From Enterococcus lacertideformus (GTDB lineage: Bacteria > Bacillota > Bacilli > Lactobacillales > Enterococcaceae), in the NCBI GenBank assembly GCA_015680865.1, contig JADAKE010000008.1, forward strand, positions 1 through 64,000: a stretch of DNA of 64,000 nucleotides. The letters run 5' to 3'. The notes beneath the pieces were generated by a model. It had not been told where the DNA came from. It ran no database searches and worked only from the letters and a program-made list of their open reading frames with translations. Position numbers and translations under genes: made by a program. Positions 28,136 to 38,145 of this stretch are shown piece by piece (position 1 is the stretch's first letter; every line of letters begins with the position of its first letter).

Positions 28136-29648
28136 CAAGTTTTTCCCAATCAATTGTCATACTTGGAACTTTATTTAAATTCCACCATTTTGCACGATAC
28201 TTGTGTCCTTGATAGGTAACGATATCGCCGCCGACATATACTTTATTGTTAGCCCACTCTTCAATTATGTCTTCTTTGTTATCGTCATCTCCTTCTGTAA
28301 TATTACCCACATTCTCATTCATTTCATCACGATATTCCCAAATCTTTTTTGTTAATTTCGGTAACTGCGCTAATTGTTTATCAGTAGCATCTGTTACTTG
28401 GATCCCCCATTTTTCAAAGAATGGTACCAAATTAGTCTGACTGATTTTTGAAGCAGATAAGATAAAATATTGTCGTTTTTCTTGCTCCGTTTCCAAAAGT
28501 TTTCCTTCTTCACGATACAACCTGTGCAAATTAGGATAAAAATCTTCTCCAAAAGCTAACTCTAATTGCCAAAACATACCTAGTCTTACAAATTCATCTT
28601 GTTGGTCAAAGTCTTTTGTTTGGTTTTGATCCAAGTATTTAAAAATCCTAGTGTAATCTTGGTTTTTTTCTAAACGGCTACGTTGACCGAGTGCTTTTTG
28701 GGCACGCATCGAAAAAATGTTTACTGCTACTTCATCTAAATCATACCAGTTCATGCTTTCTACTTGATAGGTATGACCTAATTCATGCCAAATTCCCCAT
28801 CGTTCTTGATTTTCTGGATCTAACACTACTTTCATTGCATCTCTATAGTTAAATCCTAAATGTTTATCAAAAGCATACATGTATGAGCCTTGACTACCCG
28901 TTTCTATAAAATGCTCAACTAAGCCAATTGGTTTGCGATGCAAAGGAGAGCTCCCATCAATACCTGAAGTTTTATCATGAAGCGCAATCACTTTTTCTTT
29001 TGATTCTAAAATTTTCGTAGGATCTTTAACTAAATCAATAGTCTTAGCAGATCCGGTAATCAAGCTACGATAACCTACCAACTCATATCCTGGAGCATTT
29101 GGATGTTTTTTTACTTCATCTTCCCAGTCTTTATTCGTCATTTTTCCTAAAATAAAACGCGGAATAGTGATTCCACCTCGTATTTCTATATTTGTTGCTT
29201 GTGACGTTACCTTTGTAGTTTCATTTTGGATATGGATGATCCCTTCTTGACTTCCTGTAATGATATTTTTACCTTTTTTAAGGCGAGTCCCATCTTTTCA
29301 TCCCTCTAAATATTCTTTTAGAGAAGCTCCAGTAATGGTATAAGTTGGTAACTGTTGTGCTGATTCATCTACATAAATCTCAAGCGTGTCCCCTTGTCTT
29401 TTATAGATACCAGTTGATTGATTGCTACTAATCCAAAAAAAAGTATCTAAAAGTAGGCGATAATTCTCAAGCGTTTCACTTGGCTTGATATTTACAACAG
29501 TTGAAATGTTCTCATTCGTTTGTGTTATGTTTACGATTTTACTACTTATGTTTGGTTGATTGACGGTGGCTTCTACTTTTAGATCATTTGTAAAGATAAC
29601 AATTCCCAACATAATCGAACCTGCAACAAACAATTTTTTCTTTTTCAT
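28128..29648 (-). pseudogene. M60 (enhancin-like) mucin-type metallopeptidase with carbohydrate-binding tail, nonsense-interrupted
   Basis: Start ATG 29648, signal peptide to about residue 27. TGA at 29298-29300 (EYLEG-stop-KDGTRLKKG) breaks an otherwise open 507-codon frame. Downstream lies the gluzincin site WGIWHELGHTYQVE (HELGH at about 288-292) with a distal Glu in DLDEVAVN, as in M60/enhancin peptidases that cleave mucin-type glycoproteins. The C-terminus (NNKVYVGGDIVTYQGHKYRA then KWWNLNKVPS) is a CBM5/12-type chitin-binding module. The likely ancestral target is host mucin, by family inference. With GH85 it made up a glycoprotein-foraging pair; both are now damaged. Confidence 0.87.
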
Positions 29649-30357
29649 TCTAGCACCTCTTGTTAGTTATTTTTGTTTATAACATAACGTTAACATCAAA
29701 CAAAATTTAATAAATTTCATTTTTTTCTTGCTGAGGAAATTTGTAGAATATTTCTCTTTTTCCAAATAAAATAATCTTGATAAAAAACTACCCTTACTAA
29801 ATAATTAATCATCACTATTTATTGTTTTCCTTTTCTTCCATCCCCTTTGACACAACGATTTCATCAGTCTATAATGCTTTTCAAAAATAAGTGTAAAACC
29901 TATCGAAAAGAGTATGGGACAAACACCTCTACTCTGATTATGTAAATCATCATTTAAAGTTTATTAAGTTTATTATAAAAAAATCAAACTTAAAGCATGT
30001 TACGGCTACCTCATACGCATTGAAGTATTCTTTTTGAAACTAGTACTTTTTATTAAAGAAATTAAAGGTGTATTCAGACATACAGCTAAATGAAAAGAAC
30101 TATTTATACATCTATCTCATAAAAGTAAATAGAAGAAGTGTTTAGTTATTTGATTAATTTTCCAATTAAGACATCAAGTCAGCCCTTTAAAGACAAGCAC
30201 ATGAGCAAAATAATAAAACAAGTGTGGGACAAAAGTAAAGAACACTTTTGTCTCACACTTTAAATACATATAAACGGTGGAAGAAAAAGCAACTCCTTCT
30301 TATTTCTTGAAGTTAAATGCTTCTATTCTAACCTCGTTAAATTTCTCAGTTTTATGC
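29649..30357. other. Gene-free spacer with family-A palindrome
   Basis: No coding frame of interest. It holds a partial family-A sequence at about 29911-29940 (TATGGGACAAACACCTCTAC) and a complete hairpin at 30220-30260 (AAGTGTGGGACAAAAGT / ACTTTTGTCTCACACTT). The hairpin lies about 100 bp beyond the mgtA stop. Confidence 0.6.
30220..30260. repeat. Dispersed palindromic repeat, family A, copy 2
   Basis: 17-nt arms AAGTGTGGGACAAAAGT and ACTTTTGTCTCACACTT with a 7-nt loop. It shares the GTGGGACAAA / TTTGTC-CACAC core with the copies at 6857, 42086 and 42733. Confidence 0.75.
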
Positions 30358-33006
30358 TTACAATAGTTCGCCAAATTTTTTGATGTAGAAATTTTTGACC
30401 ATTGTTACCAACATTAGATAAGCTAAGATCGTTACAACTAACCAAATCCAGTACTCTCCTGGTAAAGGCATCAAGCCTAATTCTGCACCAAAACCTGTAA
30501 ACGGTAAGACTGAACCAATAACAATTCCAAGTGTTGTGATGATAAACATAGCAAATGTCGCATTGCTTTGGATAAATGGAATCTTTGGTGTACGTAACGC
30601 ATGCAGAACTAGCGTTTGTGACCATAATGATTCCACAAACCAACCAGCATGGAACAGTGCAATAAATACTACTTTTTGTTGAGCATCTAATGTATGGAAA
30701 CTTCCACCTACGACTGCAGGACAGATAACAAAATACATCAATAAATAAGTAGTAATATCAAAGATTGAGCTTGTGGGTCCAAAGTAAACCATAAATTTCC
30801 CAATACTTGATGCTTCCCATTTTTTAGGTTCGTCTAAGTATTCTTTATCCATTTTATCCCATGGAAGCGAAATACAAGACACATCATAGATTAAATTCAA
30901 AAACAAAATTTGCAAGGGTAGCATGGGTATAAATGGTAAAAATGTGCTGGCTACTAATACAGAAAACATATTTCCAAAGTTTGAACTTGCAGTGGCTTTA
31001 ATGTATTTCATAATATTTCCAAATGTTTCTCGACCAGAAAGCAACCCTCTTTCTAAAATCGTCAAGTCTTTTTCTAATAAGATCACATCTGCTGATTCTT
31101 TTGCAATATCCACTGCTGTATAAACAGAAATACCGATATCTGCTACTTTCATCGCTGGAGCATCGTTGATACCATCCCCTAAAAATCCTACGGTATGCCC
31201 ATTTTGACGTAACGCTATCGTTAAGCGAGCTTTTTGTTGTGGATTTAATTTAACGAAGACGTCATGTTTTTCCGCTACTTGGGATAACTCACGATCATCC
31301 ATTTCTGAAATTTTTTCGCCTGTAATCAGTTCATTGATTTCTAAACCTACTTGGCGACAAACAGAGCGAGTCACTAATTCATTATCACCAGTTAAAACTT
31401 TGACAGCCACTCCATGATCTTTCAAAGCTTTTAATGCTTGTTTCGTTGTTTCTTTTGGTGTATCAAGAAAAGCAAGATACCCTATTAGCACCATATCAGA
31501 TTCATCTTTAACAGAAAATTCACCAACCACACTTGGATTGGTTTTTTGAGCAACACCAATGACACTAAGTCCGTCTTCGTTTAAAGCTCTCACTTTTGCA
31601 AGTACGGATTCTCTACGTTCATTTGTTAGAGGACTCACAGTTCCTTCTATATCAATATAATTCGAGATGCTTAACATTTCTTCGATCGCGCCTTTTGTGA
31701 TCATCTGTGTTTTGCCGGCCATATCTTCTACAACAACACTCATGCGACGACGTTCAAAGTCAAAAGGAATTTCGTCTACTTTACAATAACTTATTTTATC
31801 CGTTGCTAACGCTTGCTTTGCTTCATCAATAATCGCCACATCCAATAGATTTTTCAATCCTGTTTGATAGTAACTATTCAAATAAGCATGGCGTAGCACA
31901 CGTTCGTCTTCTTTACCTGAGCAATCCATATGATATTCTAAAATAATCTTGTCTTGCGTAAGTGTCCCCGTTTTGTCTGTACATAACACATCAATTGCCC
32001 CGAAGTTTTGGATTGCATTTAGATTTTTGATAACTGTCCCTTTTTTCGCCATTACACTAGCACCTTTGACCAAATTCGTTGTCACGATCATTGGCAACAT
32101 TTCAGGCGTTAAACCAACGGCTACCGATAACCCAAATAGAAAAGCTTCTAACCAGTCTCCTTTTGTAAGACCATTGATCACAATGACTGTAGGAGCCATC
32201 AATGCCATAAACTTGATCAACAACATCGATGTTTTATGGATCCCAACTTCAAAATTGGATTTGATCGGTTTTTCTGATAAGGTTTGAGCAACATGTCCAA
32301 ATAACGTTTGATTCCCTACAGAAATGATGATGCCCTCTGCACTACCACTGATGACGTTACTTCCCATAAAAGCAAGGTTTTCGTAACTTGTTTCACTGAG
32401 CGAAACATCCTCATAGACGATTGCCTGTTTTTCCACTGGATAGCTCTCACCAGTTAGTGCAGCCTGTGAAATAAATAAATCTTTTGCTGACAATAAACGC
32501 ATGTCTGCTGGGATCATATCTCCTGCAGATAGACGTACAAGATCGCCACAAACAATTTCTTCCATCGGAATTTCTGTATACTTACCATTGCGTTTGACTG
32601 CTGCTGTTACCTTTACTAAAGACTTTAATTTTTCTGCAGCTTGATTGGAGCGAACAGACTGAATCAATGTCATTGTCCCACTAACGATCACCATTGTAAA
32701 AATAATGATCACACCAAATAGATCTTTGTCTTCTGGTGTTGCTAGTAGGTATTCTGTGATGAATGAAATGACTCCTAGAGCGATCAAAACAAGAGTAAAT
32801 GGCGTAATATACGCTTTTATAACTTCAATGATAAATGGTGTTTTCTTCCCATAAGAAATTGAATTTTCGCCATATTTTTCTCTTGATTCTTTTACTTGCT
32901 CCTCTTCTATGCCGTTAACTGTTGAATGAAAGAAGTTCAATAGTTCTTGTTTACTCTTTACTGCAAAGGCAGCATAAAGTTTTTGTGTATCTCTCTTTTT
33001 TTCCAT
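30358..33006 (-). CDS. mgtA: MgtA-type Mg2+-transporting P-type ATPase (P3)
   Basis: 882 residues, full length. An N-terminal cation-ATPase domain is followed by the A domain LTGESYPVEK, phosphorylation site DVLCTDKTGTLTQDKIIL, nucleotide-domain MITKGAIEEML, hinge KVLTGDNELVT and GFLGDGINDAPAMKVADIGI, and about ten membrane helices. The MgtA/MgtB subgroup fits the sequence and, strongly, the upstream M-box riboswitch. It imports Mg2+ across the cell membrane. AAAGGAGAG precedes the ATG. Intact. Confidence 0.93.
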   Translation of the reverse strand: MEKKRDTQKLYAAFAVKSKQELLNFFHSTVNGIEEEQVKESREKYGENSISYGKKTPFIIEVIKAYITPFTLVLIALGVISFITEYLLATPEDKDLFGVIIIFTMVIVSGTMTLIQSVRSNQAAEKLKSLVKVTAAVKRNGKYTEIPMEEIVCGDLVRLSAGDMIPADMRLLSAKDLFISQAALTGESYPVEKQAIVYEDVSLSETSYENLAFMGSNVISGSAEGIIISVGNQTLFGHVAQTLSEKPIKSNFEVGIHKTSMLLIKFMALMAPTVIVINGLTKGDWLEAFLFGLSVAVGLTPEMLPMIVTTNLVKGASVMAKKGTVIKNLNAIQNFGAIDVLCTDKTGTLTQDKIILEYHMDCSGKEDERVLRHAYLNSYYQTGLKNLLDVAIIDEAKQALATDKISYCKVDEIPFDFERRRMSVVVEDMAGKTQMITKGAIEEMLSISNYIDIEGTVSPLTNERRESVLAKVRALNEDGLSVIGVAQKTNPSVVGEFSVKDESDMVLIGYLAFLDTPKETTKQALKALKDHGVAVKVLTGDNELVTRSVCRQVGLEINELITGEKISEMDDRELSQVAEKHDVFVKLNPQQKARLTIALRQNGHTVGFLGDGINDAPAMKVADIGISVYTAVDIAKESADVILLEKDLTILERGLLSGRETFGNIMKYIKATASSNFGNMFSVLVASTFLPFIPMLPLQILFLNLIYDVSCISLPWDKMDKEYLDEPKKWEASSIGKFMVYFGPTSSIFDITTYLLMYFVICPAVVGGSFHTLDAQQKVVFIALFHAGWFVESLWSQTLVLHALRTPKIPFIQSNATFAMFIITTLGIVIGSVLPFTGFGAELGLMPLPGEYWIWLVVTILAYLMLVTMVKNFYIKKFGELL

Positions 33007-33070
33007 GTCAATGCTCTCCTTTTTCCAGCAAAAATAAGTAGTCCTTACTTTTTACTGAAGAATATTTTAG

Positions 33071-33181
33071 TCATTCGATTGATGGAGAAAGAGCTGTTCT
33101 TGAAGGGGCTGAAAACAGATAGATAATAGCCTCTGTCAGCAATTTCTCTCGCATTCTTTTTTTCGCCGGACTGTCATCCAT
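33071..33181 (-). CDS. 36-residue leader ORF upstream of mgtA
   Basis: ATG 33181 has an excellent AAAGGAG site nine bases upstream and a frame of 36 codons ending TGA at 33071, 64 nt before mgtA. The product starts MDDSPAKKRMREKLLTEAII and ends ...ALSPSIE. It lies between the M-box terminator and mgtA on the same transcript. An acidic-Pro N-terminus (MDDSP) resembles Mg2+-sensing leader peptides such as MgtL, where acidic and Pro residues destabilise the ribosome at low Mg2+; that analogy is inference. Alternatively it is a small regulator, since REKLLTEAIIYLF also resembles the first helix of TetR proteins. Confidence 0.6.
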   Translation of the reverse strand: MDDSPAKKRMREKLLTEAIIYLFSAPSRTALSPSIE

Positions 33182-33296
33182 TTGTTCTCATCTCCTTTAT
33201 TCCTAAATGTTTCACTTTTGTTTTTTCCATATTATGTTTCAGCAATAACTTTCCAACGAAACCACCTCCTGTTTGTGGATTACTTGATTTGCAAAG

Positions 33297-33333
33297 GCAA
33301 AAAAGACCTTTCGCCAAAATTCAGCGAAAGGTC
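33297..33333 (-). terminator. Intrinsic terminator of the mgtA M-box leader
   Basis: Minus-strand hairpin GACCTTTCGC / GCGAAAGGTC (33305-33333) followed by six T. It lies 60-90 nt past the M-box aptamer and 116 nt before the leader ORF, the position expected of a riboswitch expression platform: Mg2+ bound to the M-box favours this terminator. Confidence 0.85.
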
Positions 33334-33389
33334 AAAAGAGCATAGTAAAAAAACTTCTTTTATCTCATCGTTGAGTTTTGACACTGTAC

Positions 33390-33530
33390 AACGTAAAAAG
33401 CAGTTCTATGCTTTTAGCTACCTTATGAAAAGCCTTATCTCGACAATTCCTGTTCTACCCATTGGCGTCTCTCGACGTTTTTGGGCAGTAGCCTGTGTTT
33501 GTATAGGAGCCTCACCTAACAAATCCTATT
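33390..33530 (-). promoter_or_regulatory. M-box (ykoK) Mg2+ riboswitch
   Basis: Minus-strand sequence from 33522 carries the M-box landmarks in order: GTTAGGTGAGGCTCCTATAC, ACACAGGCTACTGCCCAAAA, ACGTCGAGAGACGCCAATGG, GTAGAACAGGAATTGTCGAG, then AAGGTAGCTAAAAG. These are the highly conserved P2/P4/P5 and junction segments of ykoK leaders, which bind Mg2+. It lies upstream of the terminator, the leader ORF and mgtA, so mgtA is expected to be expressed when Mg2+ is scarce. Boundaries are approximate. Confidence 0.95.
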
Positions 33531-33753
33531 TAGTTTTCCTTCGTAAATATAGCAACTTATAAAACAATTGTCAAACTAATTTTCTACTTTTTACAAACAA
33601 TTTTGATAAATGACTGATTCTCAGCAATAATAACCAAGCGTAACATCGAACTAATTTATATTTTAGCGTTTTCACTTTTATTTGTACTTTTATTTGTACC
33701 TTTCTTTAGACATAAGTATAATAAAGTATAGTAAAAGAATAGGGGTGCTTGTT

Positions 33754-34197
33754 ATGGAACGTACATTAGTCATTATTAAACCTGACGGCATAAGACGTCA
33801 GTTGGTTGGTCGTATCATCCAACGATTTGAAGAAAAAGGGCTAGCCATCACTGAGATGAAATTTGCTACAATGACAAAAGAACTTGCACAAGAACATTAC
33901 CATCACCTCAGTGGACGTAGTTTTTTTGATGAACTGATCAACTATATGACATCCGGTCCAGTTGTTTATCTTGTTTTAGCCGGTGAAGAAGTGATCGATA
34001 TCGTTCGAAAAATGGTTGGAGCTACAAAAGCGGTAGATGCGATGCCTGGAACAATTCGTGGCGATTACGCATTGCCTGGTACTGAAAATATCATACATGC
34101 TTCTGATTCAAAAGATGCCGCTACGAATGAAATCAATCGTTTTTTCCCATTATTTGATACTAAAAAGAGAAAATCCGAAGTGGTTCATCCAGATTGA
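33754..34197 (+). CDS. ndk: Nucleoside diphosphate kinase
   Basis: 147 residues from ATG 33754 (after AGGGGTG). All NDK signatures are present: TLVIIKPDGIRRQLVGRII, and active-site NIIHASDSKDAATNEI with the phosphorylated His at about 115. It exchanges gamma-phosphates among NTPs. Many enterococci have ndk but some streptococci lack it. Monocistronic, intact. A TTG-type upstream extension seen in the same frame has no ribosome site. Confidence 0.95.
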   Translation: MERTLVIIKPDGIRRQLVGRIIQRFEEKGLAITEMKFATMTKELAQEHYHHLSGRSFFDELINYMTSGPVVYLVLAGEEVIDIVRKMVGATKAVDAMPGTIRGDYALPGTENIIHASDSKDAATNEINRFFPLFDTKKRKSEVVHPD

Positions 34198-34305
34198 TAA
34201 ACCAACAATTGAATGGTTCTTTCCAATTTTTTAATAGGAAAAAGGAGTGCTGTAGTTCCCAACATTTTTTTATTTCTAATATTTAGGACTCCTTTTCCTT
34301 ATTTT

Positions 34306-35181
34306 TCAGTGATTGGTTTGTTTATTTTTTTCATTTCCACTAGCTTTTCTTCTAAATTTATTCCGTTCTTTCTTACCTAATGTGTATTCAATCACCGTGA
34401 ACAAGGTGTTGGTTTCTTCAAGAATTGATTCACCTAAAGCTTGAGCGATTAGCCTTTTGTAGTATTCACACATCAAATTTTCATAGATGATCGATGATTT
34501 TTCTTTATGTGCTAAACTCCGGTACATATCTAAATTGATGCTACGAGCTTTTTTGTACCGTTTTTTATCGATATAATACAGTGTTAAATTCATCAAAAAA
34601 GAAAATAAATATTCTTCCGTAAAAGAATCTGTCATTTGACGCATTCTTTTTTTGATTTTTAGATAATTATTGTCGATAAATGAGTCACTAAAGATATACG
34701 GGTATTTAGCAAGTATATCCAGTTCGAAACGCCCATAGTCTCTGATTTTCGTAAAGTATTCTTCGATCGTTCGACATTCATAACGTAAAAATTCAAGTTG
34801 TAGTTCTAATTTTTCACTCGTTTTCCAAAACATTTGTAAATTAAGTATTAGATAATACAGATCTGCTGTCTTTTTGAATTGTTTTCGATTATTGGCTATT
34901 TCTTTATAAGGATCAAAATCATCTTCTTGTATTTTATTTAATAGATAGCGACTTTTCTTTGCTTTTTTAGGCTCCTCCATCTGATTACGTAGCCACTCAT
35001 ATTCGGCTAAAGAAATATTTAACCGTTCTAAAAAAGCTCTCAACGTAAAAAAGGATATTTTTTTAACTGAATGGTTTTCAATCCCCACTAAAGATGTTTT
35101 TGAATAAATCCCTTTTGCTAACTGTGTTTGTGTCAACTTTCGATTGATTCGCAGTTGTTTGATCAATTCTCCATCATACAT
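34306..35181 (-). CDS. Rgg/MutR-like HTH transcriptional regulator
   Basis: 291 residues. An N-terminal HTH_3 domain (ELIKQLRINRKLTQTQLAKGIYSKTSLVGIE) is followed by about 220 residues of alternating helices without clear motif, the layout of Rgg-type regulators whose C-terminal repeat domain binds short peptides. I looked for a short hydrophobic peptide gene close by and found none I trust. The gene is monocistronic and intact; the start codon lacks a strong ribosome site. Confidence 0.7.
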   Translation of the reverse strand: MYDGELIKQLRINRKLTQTQLAKGIYSKTSLVGIENHSVKKISFFTLRAFLERLNISLAEYEWLRNQMEEPKKAKKSRYLLNKIQEDDFDPYKEIANNRKQFKKTADLYYLILNLQMFWKTSEKLELQLEFLRYECRTIEEYFTKIRDYGRFELDILAKYPYIFSDSFIDNNYLKIKKRMRQMTDSFTEEYLFSFLMNLTLYYIDKKRYKKARSINLDMYRSLAHKEKSSIIYENLMCEYYKRLIAQALGESILEETNTLFTVIEYTLGKKERNKFRRKASGNEKNKQTNH

Positions 35182-35603
35182 AATTTTTCGTTGTCAAAAG
35201 CTATAAATGAGTTACTTACACATTCATGCCTTAACTGATTTATACGGTCTGCTTGCTAAGATTTATGCAAAAAAGGGCATAATTTTCATTTTTACAATCT
35301 TTTTCGTTACCTCTTATTTAATGGATTGATCGTATCACTCACTTACGCATGTTTTTATTCATTTATAGATTAAACTTTGGACAAACTTTCCCTCCTTGTT
35401 CCTACTAATTTTTTTGTAATCATTCTGTGAAGGAACTATCCTCACGCTTTCTTTCGTTTTTTTCCTTTACACTTATTGAATTCAACTAGTATTTTTACAT
35501 CAAATCTCTACTTCTATCCCAACTAATATTCCTTATTTCAATGTAAAAATTTGTTTCATTCACTAATTACATACGCTAAAAATAAAAAAATTTCGAATTA
35601 TAG
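35182..35603. other. Gene-free AT-rich spacer
   Basis: About 420 bp between the Rgg-like gene and the ltaS terminator. I see only very short frames without ribosome binding sites and no repeat of the families described here. Confidence 0.5.
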
Positions 35604-35652
35604 AAAAAAACTTCTAAAATGTTGATTCACCTCAACGTTTTAGAAGTTTTTT
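35604..35652 (-). terminator. Intrinsic terminator of ltaS
   Basis: Stem AAAAAACTTCTAAAATGTTGA / TCAACGTTTTAGAAGTTTTTT with one mismatch (T/C) and a 7-nt loop, eight bases beyond the ltaS stop. The terminal T-run is on the minus strand. Confidence 0.8.
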
Positions 35653-35659
35653 ATAGCGC

Positions 35660-37735
35660 TCATTTTATTACATCAGTGTCTGACGGATAAAGGTTAGTGG
35701 TTGTTTTGTTCCCATTTTTAGAATAAACACTTGTTGATTCGTCACCTTTTTTCCGTTCAATTGCTTCGTTTCGCTCTGCTGCATTTTTGTAATTATATTT
35801 TTCGGGTTCAATGGTTTCAAAACCTTCAGGTACGTAGAAACGCAATAAATTTTCTTGATTCAATTTATCAGATAAACTTAATGCAGTTTTTACTTGTTCT
35901 TGCTCTTTGTCAATTTCTTTTTGAATCCCAGCTACTTTTGGATCAATAAGCTCTCTAGTAGAATTACTATAGACTTTTCCATCTAAAACGGTGTATTTAG
36001 GTGTAACAAAATTACCATTTCTAAAGGCTACCACTTGATCATGTTGTGGTGAAAGTAAATCTGTACCGAAATGGATGTAGTTTTTGTCATCAATTCCTAC
36101 TAAATGAAGAAGTGTCGGTAAAACATCGATTTCTCCACCATATTCGTGATTGACTTCCCCTTTGGTATAGCCTGGAATATGAAACATCAATGGCACTCTT
36201 TGTAACTGAGCGTTGTCGTAAGCATTCCAAGTAGCAGGGTCCTTTCCTAAAGCAGTTGCTAGATCTTTATTATCCGTATTCGATATACCAAAATGGTCGC
36301 CATAAATCACAAATATTGAATTTTGATAAATCCCAGATTTTTTCAAATAGGTAAAGAATTGTTCCAATGATTGATCTAAATAATGAGCTGTGCGAACATA
36401 ATCATCTACTGTGCTATTTCCTGTGTGCAAAGATGGAAAATCAAAATTTTTATCATCAGTATAATATGGTGTATGGTTCGTTACTGAAAGAAATTTTGTA
36501 TAAAATGGTTGCTGTAAGTGTTCAAGGTACTGAACAGATTCTTTAAATAAGTCTTTATCTAGTATCCCATATCCTAGTGTTTCATCTGATTTTTTAAAAT
36601 AAGAACGATCAAAGAAATTATCATAACCTAAATTTTTATAGACATGGTCACGATTCCAAAAACTAGCAACATTTCCATGAAAAACTGCACTCGTATACCC
36701 TTGTTGTTGTGCCAAAATAGCAGGAGCTGCTTGAAACACATTGTCTGAGCCAAGTTCAGTAAACAATGAACCCTGGGGCAAACCAAAAGTCCCTGTTTCT
36801 AACATATTTTCAGCATCACTTGTTTTTCCTTGACCAACCTCATGAAAGAAATTATCAAAACTGATCGTTGACTGATTTTGATAGATGCTATTCAAAAATG
36901 GCGTTACCTCTTGTCCATCTACTTTCATATTGATGAGAAATTGTTGAAAACTTTCTAAATGAAGCACAATAATATTTTTCCCTTTTGCAAGTCCAAAAGT
37001 TTCAGGATTAGGTTCTGCATAGTGTTTTTTTGTGTAATCTAATACTTCATCAATTCCGTTGCTACTTGCATGGGCACGCACACTACTCGTCATCCCTGTT
37101 TTAATGGCATCATAAATCGTGTACGCATCGATCCCTAGATATTTCACAATATAAGAACGGTAAAACGTACGTTGTAGCAATTGAGGGCGATTGGCTTCAC
37201 TAAGAGCCAAATCCCCAGAAAAAATCAAGGCAGACAAACATGTTACTGCGATGGCTACTGGTTTTGATACAGCTGGACTTTTTACTGGTATCTTTTTCAT
37301 GAACAACCAAATGAGCAACCCAATAAAAAACAAGATATCTAACCAATATAGGATATAGTGTGGTTTCATCAAAGAAAAAGAACTGCCCGATAACCCTTGA
37401 GAAACTTTTGAAAAACCTAAAACAGATTTGATCGTAATGAAATCTGTAAATTCTCGGTAAAAAATAATGTTTAAGTAGAGCAAAAGCGTATTTAAAAGAT
37501 CAATGATCATAAGAAAAACCAACGCTGGCTTCATTTTTTTTATATAGAAAGCAAGTCCAAAAAACAACAATGTGGTTGCAATTGGATTGATCCACAAAAT
37601 AAAATATTGGATGCTACCCTCTACGCCCAATGAAAAATCAACATAATAGGCAAAGATCGTTTTAAGCCAAAAGAAAAAGCTGGCCGTCAAAACAAGCAGC
37701 AAGCGATTTTGGCACAATTTTTTCAAATATGTCAC
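35660..37735 (-). CDS. ltaS: Lipoteichoic acid synthase
   Basis: About 691 residues. Five N-terminal membrane helices (to residue ~180) precede an AHASS segment near 225, the likely signal-peptidase-type cleavage region. The extracellular sulfatase-fold domain follows: metal ligand Glu in IVLHLESFQQFL, catalytic Thr in EVGQGKTSDAENML (about residue 302), and the distal metal site IFVIYGDHFGIS. LtaS polymerises glycerol phosphate from phosphatidylglycerol onto a glycolipid anchor outside the membrane. I place the start at GTG 37735, nine bases from the AGAGAGAG site; GTG 37744 is too close to it. Intact. Confidence 0.92.
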   Translation of the reverse strand: MTYLKKLCQNRLLLVLTASFFFWLKTIFAYYVDFSLGVEGSIQYFILWINPIATTLLFFGLAFYIKKMKPALVFLMIIDLLNTLLLYLNIIFYREFTDFITIKSVLGFSKVSQGLSGSSFSLMKPHYILYWLDILFFIGLLIWLFMKKIPVKSPAVSKPVAIAVTCLSALIFSGDLALSEANRPQLLQRTFYRSYIVKYLGIDAYTIYDAIKTGMTSSVRAHASSNGIDEVLDYTKKHYAEPNPETFGLAKGKNIIVLHLESFQQFLINMKVDGQEVTPFLNSIYQNQSTISFDNFFHEVGQGKTSDAENMLETGTFGLPQGSLFTELGSDNVFQAAPAILAQQQGYTSAVFHGNVASFWNRDHVYKNLGYDNFFDRSYFKKSDETLGYGILDKDLFKESVQYLEHLQQPFYTKFLSVTNHTPYYTDDKNFDFPSLHTGNSTVDDYVRTAHYLDQSLEQFFTYLKKSGIYQNSIFVIYGDHFGISNTDNKDLATALGKDPATWNAYDNAQLQRVPLMFHIPGYTKGEVNHEYGGEIDVLPTLLHLVGIDDKNYIHFGTDLLSPQHDQVVAFRNGNFVTPKYTVLDGKVYSNSTRELIDPKVAGIQKEIDKEQEQVKTALSLSDKLNQENLLRFYVPEGFETIEPEKYNYKNAAERNEAIERKKGDESTSVYSKNGNKTTTNLYPSDTDVIK

Positions 37736-38145
37736 AATTATCACACTCTCTCTTCGTTTTTGCCTATTTTGCTCTTAAAAAATGAAATTTTCCTGAAAAA
37801 AAAGTTATTTTAAGATTTTTTTAGAATTAGAGCAATCAAACAACATCATTTATGTAATAATCACATGTCTTGTTTTATTTTTTATAATAAAGTCAGTTAA
37901 ACATTCACTTCATATGATGACTAAAATCTAGCCACGTAAAGCTCCATCTCTTTATTTAGCTTTGATTGTTATAGTAACTAAAAAAAGTGGTACTCTACCA
38001 CTTTTCTACATCTAAACGAAGAAATTATATTCGTTTCCATACACAATTTGTGTTTAACAGATCAATAAGCCAAAGAATGTTGAAAATAATTATAGCTATT
38101 TTCGGATTCTCTGGCTTATTCACATCCATGGTTAGTATGTGTGTA
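37736..38145. other. Spacer with two hairpins
   Basis: Besides the ltaS upstream region, this stretch has a short hairpin at 37979-38007 (AAAAAGTGGTA-CTC-TACCACTTTT) and a longer one at about 38064-38122 (AATAAGCCAAAGAAT / ATTCTCTGGCTTATT, with a mismatch). The second lies just past the 3' end of the next gene and probably terminates it. No gene seen. Confidence 0.55.

Noticed and set aside
33182..33562. 126-codon plus-strand frame
   Set aside because: It is the antisense of the mgtA leader and the M-box riboswitch.
35182..35660. A short hydrophobic peptide gene for the Rgg-like regulator
   Set aside because: A 19-codon plus-strand frame starting near 35350 has no ribosome site and is not hydrophobic enough.
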